DNA of 64,000 bases from Bordetella parapertussis (GCA_945906815.1 CAMDRT010000006.1:1-64000); one strand, 5' to 3'; shown: positions 52,049 through 61,532, counted from the first letter of the stretch. Made by a program: numbers and translations. Notes: a model not told the origin generated them from the sequence alone.

Positions 52049-52078
52049 AAAACGCCCGGCGAGTCCGGGCGTTTTTTT
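52049..52078 (+). terminator. Rho-independent terminator after the Tim44-like gene
   Basis: The stem AACGCCCGG (52051-52059) / CCGGGCGTT (52065-52073), loop CGAGT, is followed by a run of T. It is the clearest terminator in the window. The next gene's likely start is only 7 nt past it. Confidence 0.92.
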
Positions 52079-52084
52079 AATTTT

Positions 52085-52663
52085 TTGATACCGCCACTCT
52101 ATCTCGCGCCCCTCAACCGGCTGTTGCAGCAAAACAGTTGGGCTCTGCGACGGCTGCAACCTTACGCCGGAAAAGTCGTCTGCGTGGTGTGTTTTCCGCT
52201 CACCCTTTTGCTCGGCATTAGCGCTGGCGGCGAGGTTGCGGCCGCCGCTGCGCACAGCACGCCCGAGGTGACAATACGGCTGACGCCGGGCCTGATGCTG
52301 CGGCTGGCCGCCCGCGATGCAAGCGCGTGGAACGAGATCAGGGTGGAAGGGGATCCGCAACTGGCGGCGGCGCTGAGTCAGGTCGCGCGCAACTTGCGCT
52401 GGGACATGGAAGAGGACTTGAGTCGCATGTTCGGCGACATTGCCGCGCACCGCATGGCTGAAACCGCACGCACGCTGGACCATTGGGGCCGTCAGGGCGC
52501 GGACAATCTGGCGCGCGCGTTCGCCGAGTATTGGACCGAAGAGCAGCCGCTAATCGCCGGCGGTGCGCAGATCGAGCAATTCAACCGCGAAGTGGATGCG
52601 CTGCGTGATGATGTGGCGCGGCTGGAGAAGCGCATAGAACTACGTGAACGAGTGAGCGAGTGA
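52085..52663 (+). CDS. ubiJ: UbiJ-like SCP2-domain protein
   Basis: A 192-residue sterol-carrier-like (SCP2) protein, the UbiJ accessory factor of ubiquinone synthesis that binds the lipid tail. It shows LNRLLQQNSWALRRLQPYAG, TIRLTPGLMLRL and a C-terminal helix LARAFAEYWTEEQPLI...REVDALRDDVARLEKR. No ATG exists; TTG 52085 is the most plausible start, right after the terminator T run and without a Shine-Dalgarno sequence. The last residues are encoded by a GTGAACG-type repeat array. The start is the weak point. Confidence 0.8.
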   Translation: MIPPLYLAPLNRLLQQNSWALRRLQPYAGKVVCVVCFPLTLLLGISAGGEVAAAAAHSTPEVTIRLTPGLMLRLAARDASAWNEIRVEGDPQLAAALSQVARNLRWDMEEDLSRMFGDIAAHRMAETARTLDHWGRQGADNLARAFAEYWTEEQPLIAGGAQIEQFNREVDALRDDVARLEKRIELRERVSE

Positions 52664-52776
52664 ACGGGTGAAACCCTCCGCCGTGCGGCGCTTGCTTATT
52701 CGGCAAACGCATAGGGCGAGGCCAAGCTGCGGTACCAAGGGGCTACTCGTTCACCCGTTCACTCGTTCACGCCGTT
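52644..52776. repeat. GTGAACG repeat array pair, locus A
   Basis: Left arm 52644-52672 holds three GTGAACGAG/GTGAGCGAG/GTGAACGGG units, and right arm 52746-52776 holds the inverse (CTCGTTCAC units). The arms can pair across a ~75-nt spacer. The left arm overlaps the ubiJ 3' end. The right arm lies just upstream of ubiB. Confidence 0.8.
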
Positions 52777-52787
52777 AAAATTCCCCC

Positions 52788-54314
52788 ATGCGCTTCTATC
52801 GCCTGCTAACCATTATTTCCGTCGCTCTGCGTTTTGGCCTCGACGAATTTCTGCGTGGCCACCACCGTATGAGCGGGCTGCACAGCGCCCTGCGCGTGGT
52901 GTTGTTCTGGCGCAATCTTTCCGCGCCACGCGCGGTGCGGCTGCGCTGTGCGCTGGAAACACTGGGGCCGATTTTCATCAAATTCGGCCAGATACTTTCC
53001 ACGCGGCGCGATCTGCTGCCGGAAGACATCGCCGATGAACTCGCCAAACTGCAGGATCAGGTGCCGCCGTTTCCCGGCGCTGTAGCGGTAGCGGTGATCG
53101 AACGTGCGCTGGGCAGGCCGCTGAACGATAGTTTCCGCAGCTTCGACCGCACCGCGCATGCCAGTGCCTCGGTCGCGCAGGTGCACCTGGCCCAACTGCA
53201 CGACGGCCGCGAAGCCGCAGTCAAAATACTGCGCCCGGGCATCGCCAAAGTCATACGCAACGATGTCGAGCTGCTCGACACCGCCGCGTCGCTGATGGAG
53301 TGGCTGTGGGACGACGGCAAACGGCTCAAGCCGCATGAAGTGGTGGCGCAATTCAGCCGCCATCTCGACGACGAGCTGGATTTGATGCGCGAGGCCGCCA
53401 ACGCCAGCCAGTTACGGCGCAATTTTGCTGGCTCGCCGCTGTTGGCCGTGCCCGAAATTTACTGGGAATACTGCGCCACCGAGGTGATGGTCATGCAGCG
53501 CATGCACGGCACACCAGTATCGCAGGTGGATGCCCTGCGCGCGCAGGGCGTCGATATCGCGAAGCTCGCGCGCACGGGCGTGGAAATATTTTTCACCCAG
53601 GTGTTCCGTGACGGTTTTTTTCACGCCGACATGCATCCCGGCAATATTTTCGTCAGCCCGACCGGCCAATACATCGCGCTCGACTTCGGCATCATGGGCA
53701 TGCTGACACCCAGCGACAAACATTATCTGGCGCGAAATTTTCTGGCGTTTTTCCGTCGTGACTACCGGGGTGTGGCGCTGGCGCATATAGAATCGGGCTG
53801 GACACCCCCCGACACCAGTGTCGAAGCCTTCGAAACCGCAATACGCGCCGTGTGCGAGCCGATATTCGACAAGCCACTCAAGGACATTTCGTTTGGCAAG
53901 TTGTTGCTGCGTTTATTTCAGACCTCGCGCCGCTTCAACATGCAAGTCCAGCCACAACTGGTGCTGCTGCAAAAAACGCTGCTGAATATTGAAGGGCTGG
54001 GCCGCGATCTCGATCCCGACCTCGATCTGTGGGCCACCGCAAAGCCGTTTCTGGAGCGCTGGATGTCGGAACAAGTCGGCTGGCGCGCGCTGCTGCGGCA
54101 AGTGCAGGAAGAGGCACCCTTGTGGGCCGCCACGATTCCCCAGCTGCCGCGACTCATACACCGCGCACTGAATGAAGACCGCATCGCGCCGCTGCAACAG
54201 CAGCTGGCACTGCTGCAACTGCAACAGCAACGCCTGCGCAGTACGCTGGCGCTGGTCGCCACGCTGTTCGCTCTCAGCGCGGCAGTGAGCGCATGCCTGT
54301 TCTGGCTGCGCTAG
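52788..54314 (+). CDS. ubiB: ABC1/ADCK-type kinase-like protein UbiB
   Basis: A 508-residue UbiB. The N-terminal KxGQ motif is in [19 protein letters not shown], the A-rich loop region is [16 protein letters not shown] followed by AVKILRPGI, and the catalytic and metal segments are [13 protein letters not shown] and [11 protein letters not shown]. Two C-terminal membrane helices end the protein ([20 protein letters not shown]). It is an atypical kinase-fold ATPase required for ubiquinone synthesis. ATG 52788. Confidence 0.95.
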   Translation: MRFYRLLTIISVALRFGLDEFLRGHHRMSGLHSALRVVLFWRNLSAPRAVRLRCALETLGPIFIKFGQILSTRRDLLPEDIADELAKLQDQVPPFPGAVAVAVIERALGRPLNDSFRSFDRTAHASASVAQVHLAQLHDGREAAVKILRPGIAKVIRNDVELLDTAASLMEWLWDDGKRLKPHEVVAQFSRHLDDELDLMREAANASQLRRNFAGSPLLAVPEIYWEYCATEVMVMQRMHGTPVSQVDALRAQGVDIAKLARTGVEIFFTQVFRDGFFHADMHPGNIFVSPTGQYIALDFGIMGMLTPSDKHYLARNFLAFFRRDYRGVALAHIESGWTPPDTSVEAFETAIRAVCEPIFDKPLKDISFGKLLLRLFQTSRRFNMQVQPQLVLLQKTLLNIEGLGRDLDPDLDLWATAKPFLERWMSEQVGWRALLRQVQEEAPLWAATIPQLPRLIHRALNEDRIAPLQQQLALLQLQQQRLRSTLALVATLFALSAAVSACLFWLR

Positions 54315-54350
54315 CTTTATGATTCCTGCGTTAAGTGCCGGGAGGCGTCC

Positions 54351-55838
54351 ATGCTGATCTGGTTTGTGGTGATCTACCTGCTGCTTTCGCTCGCCATCGG
54401 ATTGATCGCCGCTACGCGCGTGCATAACGCAAAAGATTTTGCCGTAGCGGGCCGCAATTTGCCGTTGCCGATAGTCATGGCGACCGTGTTTGCCACCTGG
54501 TTCGGCGCGGAGACGGTGCTCGGCATTTCCGCCACCTTCGTCAAGGACGGACTGCGCGGGGTGGTGGCCGATCCGTTCGGATCGAGCCTGTGCCTGATCT
54601 TCGCCGGCCTGTTTTTCGCGCGCAAACTGTATCGCATGAACCTGCTCACCATCGGCGATTATTACCGCTTGCGCTACAACCGCACCGTTGAGGTGCTGTG
54701 TACGCTGGCCATTGTGACTTCGTATCTGGGCTGGGTGGCGGCGCAGATCAAGGCGCTGGGGCTGGTATTTTTTGTGGTCACCGGCGGCGCCATCAGCCAA
54801 CCGCTGGGCATGATCATCGGTGCGGCGATAGTGCTCACCTACACCACCTTCGGCGGCATGCTGTCGGTGGCGATACTCGATTTTGTGCAAATGACGGTGA
54901 TCATGGGCGGCATGCTGTACATCGGCTATGTGATTGCCGGCATGACCGGAGGTGTGGGCGCAGTGGTGGCGCATGCGCACGCTGCCGGCAAGCTCGAGTT
55001 CTTCCCCGAAGCGAAAATGACGGCGTGGATACCCTTTATCGGCGCGTGGATCACCATGATGCTGGGCTCGATTCCGCAACAGGATGTGTTCCAGCGCATC
55101 ACCTCGGCCAAGGATGAAAAAACCGCAGTACGCGGCTCGGTGCTCGGCGGCTCGATTTATTTCGGCTTCGCCTTTGTGCCGATGTTCCTCGCCTATGCGG
55201 CAACGCTGGTGGACCCCAGGGTGTTTACCGAGTTGCTCAGCAAGGATACGCAACTGATATTGCCCACGCTGATCCTGCAACACACGCCGCTGATGGCGCA
55301 GGTGGTGTTTTTCGGCGCGTTGCTGTCGGCCATCATGAGCTGTTCGAGTGCAACGCTGCTGGCACCGTCGGTGGCGTTCTCGGAAAACATTATCCGTAAC
55401 GTCTATCCGCATATGAGCGATCGCGTGTTGCTGCGTACTATGCGCATCGTGCTGGTGTGTTTTACCTGCATCGTGCTGGTGTTCGCGCTCAATTCCAGCG
55501 CCAGCATTTTCAAGATGGTGGAAAACGCCTACAAGATCACGCTGGTGTCGGCGTTCTGGCCGCTGTGCCTCGGCCTCTACTGGAAGCGCGCCACCACGCA
55601 AGGCGCGCTGGCGGGCATCGCGGCGGGATTTTTAACCTGGCTGCTGCTGGAGTTCTTCGGTACCGATAACGAGGTATGGCTGCCGCAACTGGTGGGGTTT
55701 CTGGTGGCCGGCGCGGCTATGGCTGCGGGTTCCTTGCTGCCACAGGTGGTAAGCCGCCCTGCGTCGCCACCCGCAACACCTGCCGCGCACGCTGCGAGCC
55801 ACACACCTCACGCGGGCGGCGAAACACGCCACCTCTGA
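54351..55838 (+). CDS. Sodium:solute symporter family transporter
   Basis: A 495-residue SSS-family (LeuT-fold) transporter with about 13 membrane helices. Recognisable parts: KDFAVAGRNLPLPIVMATVFATWFG (first 12 KDFAVAGRNLPL), the GDYYRLRYNR turn and IPQQDVFQRITSAKDEKTA. Members import amino acids, sugars or carboxylates with sodium. Close spacing to the next gene (9 bp) suggests co-transcription. The substrate is not evident. Confidence 0.9.
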   Translation: MLIWFVVIYLLLSLAIGLIAATRVHNAKDFAVAGRNLPLPIVMATVFATWFGAETVLGISATFVKDGLRGVVADPFGSSLCLIFAGLFFARKLYRMNLLTIGDYYRLRYNRTVEVLCTLAIVTSYLGWVAAQIKALGLVFFVVTGGAISQPLGMIIGAAIVLTYTTFGGMLSVAILDFVQMTVIMGGMLYIGYVIAGMTGGVGAVVAHAHAAGKLEFFPEAKMTAWIPFIGAWITMMLGSIPQQDVFQRITSAKDEKTAVRGSVLGGSIYFGFAFVPMFLAYAATLVDPRVFTELLSKDTQLILPTLILQHTPLMAQVVFFGALLSAIMSCSSATLLAPSVAFSENIIRNVYPHMSDRVLLRTMRIVLVCFTCIVLVFALNSSASIFKMVENAYKITLVSAFWPLCLGLYWKRATTQGALAGIAAGFLTWLLLEFFGTDNEVWLPQLVGFLVAGAAMAAGSLLPQVVSRPASPPATPAAHAASHTPHAGGETRHL

Positions 55839-55847
55839 TCCCCTCTC

Positions 55848-56369
55848 ATGGCCGCGCATCCGCCGGGGCTGCGATATGGCGCGCTCATATTCGGCGTGCT
55901 CGCCGGCAACACCCTCTACTATATCGTCGCGGGCCGCTTCAGCGAAGCGCTGGAGTCGGTGGCATGGTATGCGCTGCTGCTGCTGTTCCTGCTCGAAAGC
56001 ACGCGCCCGCGGCTGTCGCGTGTGAGGTGGGCACGCGCGGCGATGCGTGGCGCGCGCCTCGCCGCGACACTGGCCATCGGCGTCAGCGGGCTACTCTATG
56101 TGCGCGAACAAGCATGGCTAGACGCTGCCAATCTTTGCTTGTGGATAGCCGTGGTGGTCCTGCTGGAAATCGGTGTCTGGCGCCCAGCCGTGGTGGCGGC
56201 GCATCGCCGCGTGTTCATCACCACCGCGGTGACGCTGTACGCCGCGCTGGGCGGGATGATCGTCATCTGGCTGATCAGCGGCAAGTGGATGAATGCGTGG
56301 GATGCGTGCGGTTGGCTGCTCGCATTTGGCCTGCTGGAGGCTGCTGCGCTGCGTGCGGATAAAACTTAA
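55848..56369 (+). CDS. Multi-pass membrane protein, unknown function
   Basis: A 173-residue protein with about five hydrophobic segments (near residues 11-28, 38-52, 70-85, 92-111 and 124-142) and short loops. No recognised family motif. It starts 9 bp after the sodium symporter and may be its accessory, although nothing in the sequence proves it. The 97-bp gap to the convergent DHH gene shows no clear terminator. Confidence 0.65.
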   Translation: MAAHPPGLRYGALIFGVLAGNTLYYIVAGRFSEALESVAWYALLLLFLLESTRPRLSRVRWARAAMRGARLAATLAIGVSGLLYVREQAWLDAANLCLWIAVVVLLEIGVWRPAVVAAHRRVFITTAVTLYAALGGMIVIWLISGKWMNAWDACGWLLAFGLLEAAALRADKT

Positions 56370-56466
56370 ATAGTGTTTAATAACATAAGGTTACTAAGTA
56401 TTTCCGTGCGCAATGCGGCGCCGGATCAGCGCGTATGACGGCGCTGTATCTTGCGCCACCTTCCAT

Positions 56467-57423
56467 TCACGGATACGCCGCGCGAAAGGCGGTGACGAAT
56501 GCTGCGAACTGCGCTGTCGGCAGCAGGTTGATGCCTGCCGCGCCTTTGCGTCCGCCGCCGCTAGCGAAGCGCAAGCACAGGTCATCGGCGCCCTGCGGGG
56601 TGCTTAAGGGCGCACGCACGCTGACGGTGTAGCCGCCGCTCTTGGCTACCAGCACGGCATGCGCGCGCTGCGGATGCGCCTGTGCCAGACGGTTGCCGAA
56701 GATGCCGTTAATGCGGCGGCTCCACGCGGCGTCTGGCAGTAGATAAAGTGCGGCGCAAGTGCCGGCGAACTCCGGCGCAATTGCTTCGGCGTGCAGCAGG
56801 TCTTCGGTGTACGCGTGCTTCAGCACCTCGAACACCGGCTCATCGAGCATGAATTCGCGCGGATCGGCGTACGGCGCAAGCGCCCGATACAAATCGGCGG
56901 GGTGGTAATGCAGGTCATCGATCGACTCGCCGTAGGCGTTGTAGTTAAGACAATCGCCCAACTCGTGCAGCTGCGCCAGCTCGTTGTGGTCCAGTTCCAG
57001 CGGCTGCGCGGCGCGTATCGCGGGTGCCACCAGATTGTCACCGAACGCTGCCACCACCGCCCACAGGCGCTGGCGGCCCGCAAGATAGCGATCCACCAGG
57101 AGGCTGGTGCAGACATCGGGCGCGGTGTCGATGTGCGCGCTCAGGCCGGGGTGCACGGGTATCACGCCCGCTGCATGGTGATCAAAATAACGGCACGTAA
57201 CGCCGCGCCCGAGCAAGCGCGCCAGCGCGGATGCATTGGATTTGAGTGAAATGTCGAGCACCGTGATGTCATCGCCGGCAGCCGCATTCACGCGCTCGAG
57301 CAACTGGATGTCGCGTTTAACGCCAGTGATTAATTCCGCGTTACGCGGTTCTTCCAGGCGCAACTGCTGCAGCGCACACAGCCCGTCGGCGTCGCCGTTG
57401 AAAATATCGTAGTATTTGTGCAA
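56467..57423 (-). CDS. DHH family phosphoesterase
   Basis: A 318-residue DHH-superfamily protein. The metal motifs are FNGDADGLCAL (Asp11, Asp13), LDIS (Asp57) and YFDHH (Asp81, His82, His83); a DHHA1-like end has LCLRFASGGGRKGAAGINL. Family members cleave cyclic dinucleotides, short oligonucleotides or pyrophosphate. The start is uncertain: TTG 57423 immediately precedes the conserved HKYYDIFNGDADG and overlaps, on the other strand, the ATG of the VanZ gene; a GTG at 57456 is an alternative. Confidence 0.85.
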   Translation of the reverse strand: MHKYYDIFNGDADGLCALQQLRLEEPRNAELITGVKRDIQLLERVNAAAGDDITVLDISLKSNASALARLLGRGVTCRYFDHHAAGVIPVHPGLSAHIDTAPDVCTSLLVDRYLAGRQRLWAVVAAFGDNLVAPAIRAAQPLELDHNELAQLHELGDCLNYNAYGESIDDLHYHPADLYRALAPYADPREFMLDEPVFEVLKHAYTEDLLHAEAIAPEFAGTCAALYLLPDAAWSRRINGIFGNRLAQAHPQRAHAVLVAKSGGYTVSVRAPLSTPQGADDLCLRFASGGGRKGAAGINLLPTAQFAAFVTAFRAAYP

Positions 57424-58574
57424 TGGTTTCCGGGTCCGAATTGAATAGGGTGGCACATGAAACCGCGACCCCCCAGGTGGGGGAGTCGCGGCACGTTTAC
57501 CTGTTGTCACTGGTGCTGGCGTTAGCTTACCTGCTGGTTATCCTGTACGCCAGCCTGCAACCATTTCGTGGCTGGCGTTTCCCGGCGGACGATGTTTACG
57601 GCTTTCTCGCCGCGCCCTGGCCGCGCTACATCACGCTCAGCGATGTGTTGATTAATGTGTCGGCGTACGCCCCGCTGGGCTTTATGCTCACCCTCGGCGT
57701 GCGGCTGTGGTTGCCGCCCATGGCCGCCGTGGCCGCGGGTTTGCTGCTGGCGGTGGGGATCAGCATCGCCATGGAAGGCATGCAAATGTTTTTGCCAGGG
57801 CGCATCGCCTCCAACGTCGACGTGCTGGCGAATGGCGCGGGCGCGCTGATAGGCGCGCTGGCGGCGCCGCTATTTCTGCCGTCGCGGCGTATCGGCGCAC
57901 GGCTGGGCGCGTTGCGCGACCGCGTGTTCATGCCGGGAGCGCTGATCGATATCGGCATCGTGGTGGCGGTGTTGTGGATCGTTACCCACTTGAACCCGCT
58001 GACCCAGGTTTTTGGCACCGGCAATCTGCGCGGAACCTTTGATTTGCCGACGTATTTTTTTCACACGCCCAGCCGCCTGCTGTCAGTGGAAGCGACGGTG
58101 GTGTTTTTCAATCTGTTGGGTATCGGCCTGCTGCTGTCGACGCTGCTGCGCGCCGGGACGCGCCGCGGCCTGGTGATAGGCGTGGTCATCGTGGCGGCGC
58201 TGGCCTGCAAAATACTGATCACCACGTTTCTGGGCAAACCGCAGGGCGCCTGGGCGTGGATGACGCCGGGGACTATGCTGGGCCTCATGCTGGGGGGGGC
58301 GCTGCTGACCGGCATCCTCGTGCTCGGCCACAGCGCGCGCCTGAGTCTGGCGCTGTTGTCCCTGGTGATCGCATGGGCGGTGATTAATCTCGCACCCGAC
58401 AACCCGTATTTCAGTTTGCCGCCGCAATTAACCAGCGGCAAGGCCAGTCACTTCCTGAGTTTTTCCGCGATACTGCGCGCAGTATCGGAACTGTGGCCGC
58501 TGCTCGCGTTAGGCTATTTGTGCGCGGCATTGTGGCGCAACCAACCACGCCTAGATCGCGCGAAACATCTATAA
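57423..58574 (+). CDS. VanZ family membrane protein
   Basis: A 383-residue multi-pass protein with the VanZ-like domain in the first half: ILYASLQPFRGWRFP, DVLINVSAYAPLGFMLTLGV and IAMEGMQMFLPGRIASNVDV. A second hydrophobic half (about 175-375) has further helices. VanZ-like proteins are linked to glycopeptide tolerance in Gram-positives; in proteobacteria the role is unknown. ATG 57423 is used; a GTG at 57450 would remove the overlap with the divergent DHH gene. Confidence 0.85.
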   Translation: MVSGSELNRVAHETATPQVGESRHVYLLSLVLALAYLLVILYASLQPFRGWRFPADDVYGFLAAPWPRYITLSDVLINVSAYAPLGFMLTLGVRLWLPPMAAVAAGLLLAVGISIAMEGMQMFLPGRIASNVDVLANGAGALIGALAAPLFLPSRRIGARLGALRDRVFMPGALIDIGIVVAVLWIVTHLNPLTQVFGTGNLRGTFDLPTYFFHTPSRLLSVEATVVFFNLLGIGLLLSTLLRAGTRRGLVIGVVIVAALACKILITTFLGKPQGAWAWMTPGTMLGLMLGGALLTGILVLGHSARLSLALLSLVIAWAVINLAPDNPYFSLPPQLTSGKASHFLSFSAILRAVSELWPLLALGYLCAALWRNQPRLDRAKHL

Positions 58575-58607
58575 TCCGCCGCTACACCATGAAGAGAGGG
58601 CCATCCC

Positions 58608-58916
58608 GTGAGCTATTATGAACGGCACGTTTTTTTCTGTTGTAATCAGCGCGACACCGGTGCCAACTGTTGCAATGACCATGGCGCGAGCAAGATACGC
58701 GACTACGCCAAGGACAAGGTCAAATCCCTCAAGCTCTCCGGCAAGGGTAAGGTGCGCGTCAACATGGCCGGCTGCCTCGACCGTTGCGATGAGGGTCCGG
58801 TGATGGTGATTTACCCGGAAGAGGTGTGGTACACCTACGTCGATCAGGAGGACGTCGACGAAATCGTGCAGGAGCATCTGGTGCATGGGCGGGTGGTGGA
58901 GAGGCTTAAGATATAA
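58608..58916 (+). CDS. Thioredoxin-like [2Fe-2S] ferredoxin
   Basis: A 102-residue thioredoxin-fold ferredoxin. Cys residues lie in HVFFCCNQRDTGANCCND, VRVNMAGCLDRCDEGPVMVI (four Cys in the C-x8-11-C...C-x3-C pattern) and a typical PEEVWYTYV follows. Such proteins carry electrons or take part in cobalamin/Fe-S metabolism. Starts with GTG 58608, preceded by GAGAGGG. Followed by repeat locus B. Confidence 0.9.
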   Translation: MSYYERHVFFCCNQRDTGANCCNDHGASKIRDYAKDKVKSLKLSGKGKVRVNMAGCLDRCDEGPVMVIYPEEVWYTYVDQEDVDEIVQEHLVHGRVVERLKI

Positions 58917-58918
58917 CC

Positions 58919-59074
58919 GGGTGAACGGGTGAACGGGTGAACGGGTGAACGGGTGAACAAGTGAACGGGTAACCGCGAACCGGGGTGGGGTTGCAGCTTG
59001 GTTTTTCTCGTTCACTCGTTCACCCGTTCACGCAGTTGCCCCTGAACCTTCATCCTTTCACCCGTTCACGCCCT
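58919..59074. repeat. GTGAACG repeat array pair, locus B
   Basis: The left arm (58919-58970) has seven tandem GTGAACGG-type units; right arms at 59007-59034 and 59056-59074 carry the reverse complement. Between them is a 31-bp core (58980-59010) that recurs exactly, inverted, in locus C. The locus fills the gap between the ferredoxin and hydrolase genes. Confidence 0.85.
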
Positions 59075-59080
59075 TAAGCG

Positions 59081-59689
59081 ATGCCCCCCCCACCCGCCGA
59101 ACGCGTACTCATCCCCGGCCCCGCCGGCAACATCGATACCGATATCCACGATCCCGGCACGCCGCGGCGTGGCATCGCGCTGATTGCACATCCGAACCCT
59201 TTGCAGGGTGGCGCCAAAGACAACAAGGTGGTGACGACGCTGGCGCGCACGCTGTACAGCCTGGGCTATGTGGCGCTACGGCCTAATTTTCGTGGCGTGG
59301 GCGCGAGCGCGGGCGTGCACGACCACGGCGTGGGCGAGAGCGATGACTTGATCGCGGTAGCCGAGTACGCGATGGCGCGTTTTAATACGCAAACGCTGCT
59401 GCTGGCGGGTTTTTCGTTTGGCAGCTTTGTGCAAACGCGCGTCGCCAAGCGCATAGCGTGTGAACGCATGGTGCTGGTCGGTGCGGCGGTGAATCGCTTT
59501 CCCGCCGAGACCGTTCCTGAACATACGCTGGTTATTCATGGCGAGCACGATGATGTGGTGCCACTGGCGGCGGTACTCGATTGGGCGCGCCCGCAAAATC
59601 TGCCGGTGGTGGTGGTGCCGGGCGGCGAACATTTTTTTCACGGCCGGCTGAACCTGCTGGGGCAAATCGTCAGCCGCTGGTGCGCGTGA
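59081..59689 (+). CDS. Alpha/beta hydrolase
   Basis: A 202-residue alpha/beta hydrolase. [13 protein letters not shown] is the strand-3 region with the oxyanion hole, [11 protein letters not shown] follows, the nucleophile elbow reads [16 protein letters not shown] (G-F-S-F-G), and the Asp and His lie in [17 protein letters not shown] and [11 protein letters not shown]. Similar to the small YpfH/dienelactone-hydrolase-like group. Its stop overlaps the start of the ABC ATPase (GTGA). Confidence 0.88.
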   Translation: MPPPPAERVLIPGPAGNIDTDIHDPGTPRRGIALIAHPNPLQGGAKDNKVVTTLARTLYSLGYVALRPNFRGVGASAGVHDHGVGESDDLIAVAEYAMARFNTQTLLLAGFSFGSFVQTRVAKRIACERMVLVGAAVNRFPAETVPEHTLVIHGEHDDVVPLAAVLDWARPQNLPVVVVPGGEHFFHGRLNLLGQIVSRWCA

Positions 59690-60606
59690 CGCAACTGGCG
59701 GTCAGCGGTTTGCGCAAGTGTTATGAGGGCCGCGAGGTCCTTGCGGGCGTGGATTTCGAGCTGACGCCCGGTGAATGTTTTGGCCTGCTGGGACCCAACG
59801 GTGCGGGCAAAACCACCACCCTGCGTCTGGCGCTGGGGCTGACCCGTCCCGACAGCGGTGCCATCACGCTGCTGGATCACGATGTTTTAACCCACGCGCG
59901 CGAAGCCCGCACGCGTGTGGGCGTGGTGCCGCAACTCGATAATCTCGACCCCGATTTCACGGTGCGTGAAAACCTGCTGGTGTATGGGCGTTATTTCGGT
60001 ATCACGCATCTTGAACTGGAACGGCGCATACCCGAATTGCTGGAATACGCCGGCCTCGCTGCACGCGCCGATGCGCGTATTCAGACGCTGTCGGGCGGCA
60101 TGAAGCGACGCTTGACGCTGGCGCGCGCGCTGATCAACGATCCCGATGTGTTGTTTCTGGATGAACCGACCACTGGACTTGACCCGCAGGCGCGGCATGT
60201 CATCTGGGAACGCTTGCGCCAGCTCACGCTGCGCGGCAAAACGCTGCTGCTCACCACGCATGTCATGGAAGAAGCCGAGCGCCTGTGCCACCGTCTCGCC
60301 ATCATGGATCACGGGCGCATCATCGCCATCGGCACGCCGCGCGAACTGATCGCAGCGCATATCGAATCGGAAGTGGTTGAAGTGTACGGCGATGGTGCCG
60401 GCGATTGGGCGGCGGCGACGGGCAGCAATCTTGCCGAGCGCTGCGAAACACATGGCGAAACGGTATTTTGCTATGCGCGTGACGCGCAGGCGCTGGTCGC
60501 TGATCTGGCGCATCACGGCGCGCAAACCCACCTGCGTTATGTGCACCGCCGTGCCAATCTTGAAGATGTATTTCTCAAGCTCACCGGCCGCGAACTGCGC
60601 GACTGA
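59686..60606 (+). CDS. ABC-2 type exporter ATP-binding protein
   Basis: A 306-residue ABC ATPase. Walker A is [15 protein letters not shown], the signature is [20 protein letters not shown], Walker B is [13 protein letters not shown], and the switch His is in [11 protein letters not shown]. The C-terminal ~80 residues are the regulatory region typical of NodI/CcmA-type exporters. GTG 59686 overlaps the hydrolase stop; a longer frame is rejected. It should pair with the permease encoded downstream, across repeat locus C. Confidence 0.94.
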   Translation: MTQLAVSGLRKCYEGREVLAGVDFELTPGECFGLLGPNGAGKTTTLRLALGLTRPDSGAITLLDHDVLTHAREARTRVGVVPQLDNLDPDFTVRENLLVYGRYFGITHLELERRIPELLEYAGLAARADARIQTLSGGMKRRLTLARALINDPDVLFLDEPTTGLDPQARHVIWERLRQLTLRGKTLLLTTHVMEEAERLCHRLAIMDHGRIIAIGTPRELIAAHIESEVVEVYGDGAGDWAAATGSNLAERCETHGETVFCYARDAQALVADLAHHGAQTHLRYVHRRANLEDVFLKLTGRELRD

Positions 60607-60610
60607 CTTC

Positions 60611-60728
60611 TGTGAAAGAGTGAACGAGTGAACGGGTGAACGAGTGAACGAGAAAAACCAAGCTGCAACCCCACCCCGGCTCGGGGTTACCCGTTCACTC
60701 GTTCACTCGTTCACCCGTTCACGCCGTT
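60611..60728. repeat. GTGAACG repeat array pair, locus C
   Basis: Left arm 60611-60653 and right arm 60690-60728 have GTGAACGAG/GGG units in opposite orientation. The core 60649-60679 is the exact reverse complement of 58980-59010 (31 of 31). It separates an ABC ATPase gene from its permease gene, which are normally adjacent. Confidence 0.85.
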
Positions 60729-60755
60729 CAGATCACTGCCAAGACCGCTGATCCC

Positions 60756-61532
60756 ATGCGCCAATCCCTTGCCTATCCCAACCTGCGCTTCCTCCACGTA
60801 TGGCGCCGCAATCTCTTGGTATGGCGCAAGCTGGCGCTACCCTCGGTGCTGGGGAATCTTGCCGATCCGTTGCTGTATATGGTGGGCCTCGGTTACGGCC
60901 TTGGCAGCCTGCTGCCGCAGATGCAGGGCGTGAGTTACGTGGCGTTTCTCGCCGGCGGGGTGGTGTGCTCGTCGACCATGATGACGGCCTCGTTCGAGGC
61001 CATGTATTCGGCGTTTTCGCGCATGCACGTGCAGCGTACCTGGGACGCCATCATCAACGCGCCGTTGACGCTGGACGATGTGGTGCTGGGAGAATGGGTG
61101 TGGGCGGCCAGCAAAAGCGTGTTGTCGGGCTGTGCGGTGCTGGTGGTTGCGAGCGCGTTGGGACTGGTGGGTTCGGCGTTGGCGTTGTGGATACTGCCGG
61201 TGATTCTGCTCACCGGGCTGGTGTTCGCGGGACTGGGGCTGATCATCACCGCGTGCTCACCCAGTTACGATTTTTTCATGTATTACTTCACCCTCGCCAT
61301 CACGCCCATGATGCTGCTATGCGGCGTGTTTTTCCCGCCCGAGCAGTTGCCCGCTCCCGCACAATGGGCCGCGCAACTGCTGCCGCTGACGCATGCTGTG
61401 GCGCTGTCGCGTCCGCTGATGAACGGCATGTTGCCGGATCAGGCGTGGCTGCATGGGCTGGTGCTGCTGGCTTACGCCGGTGTAAGCTACGCTGTCGCGC
61501 GGCAGTTGTTGATAAAACGTATGCTTAAGTAA
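60756..61532 (+). CDS. ABC-2 type exporter permease (NodJ-like)
   Basis: A 258-residue ABC-2 permease with six membrane helices. LRFLHVWRRNLLVWRKLALP is the N-terminal coupling helix and YFTLAITPMMLLCGVFFPPEQLP near the C terminus is typical of the NodJ/DrrB group. With the ATPase it would export a lipid-linked or hydrophobic compound. ATG 60756 is 27 bp after repeat locus C. Confidence 0.9.
   Translation: MRQSLAYPNLRFLHVWRRNLLVWRKLALPSVLGNLADPLLYMVGLGYGLGSLLPQMQGVSYVAFLAGGVVCSSTMMTASFEAMYSAFSRMHVQRTWDAIINAPLTLDDVVLGEWVWAASKSVLSGCAVLVVASALGLVGSALALWILPVILLTGLVFAGLGLIITACSPSYDFFMYYFTLAITPMMLLCGVFFPPEQLPAPAQWAAQLLPLTHAVALSRPLMNGMLPDQAWLHGLVLLAYAGVSYAVARQLLIKRMLK

Noticed and set aside
53913-55601. 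562-codon minus-strand frame opposite ubiB and the symporter gene
   Set aside because: His/Arg/Gln-rich composition is typical of an antisense shadow, and both plus-strand genes are unambiguous.
58919-58970. CRISPR array
   Set aside because: The units are 8-9 bp, directly adjacent without unique spacers, and are mirrored by an inverted array. No cas gene is present.
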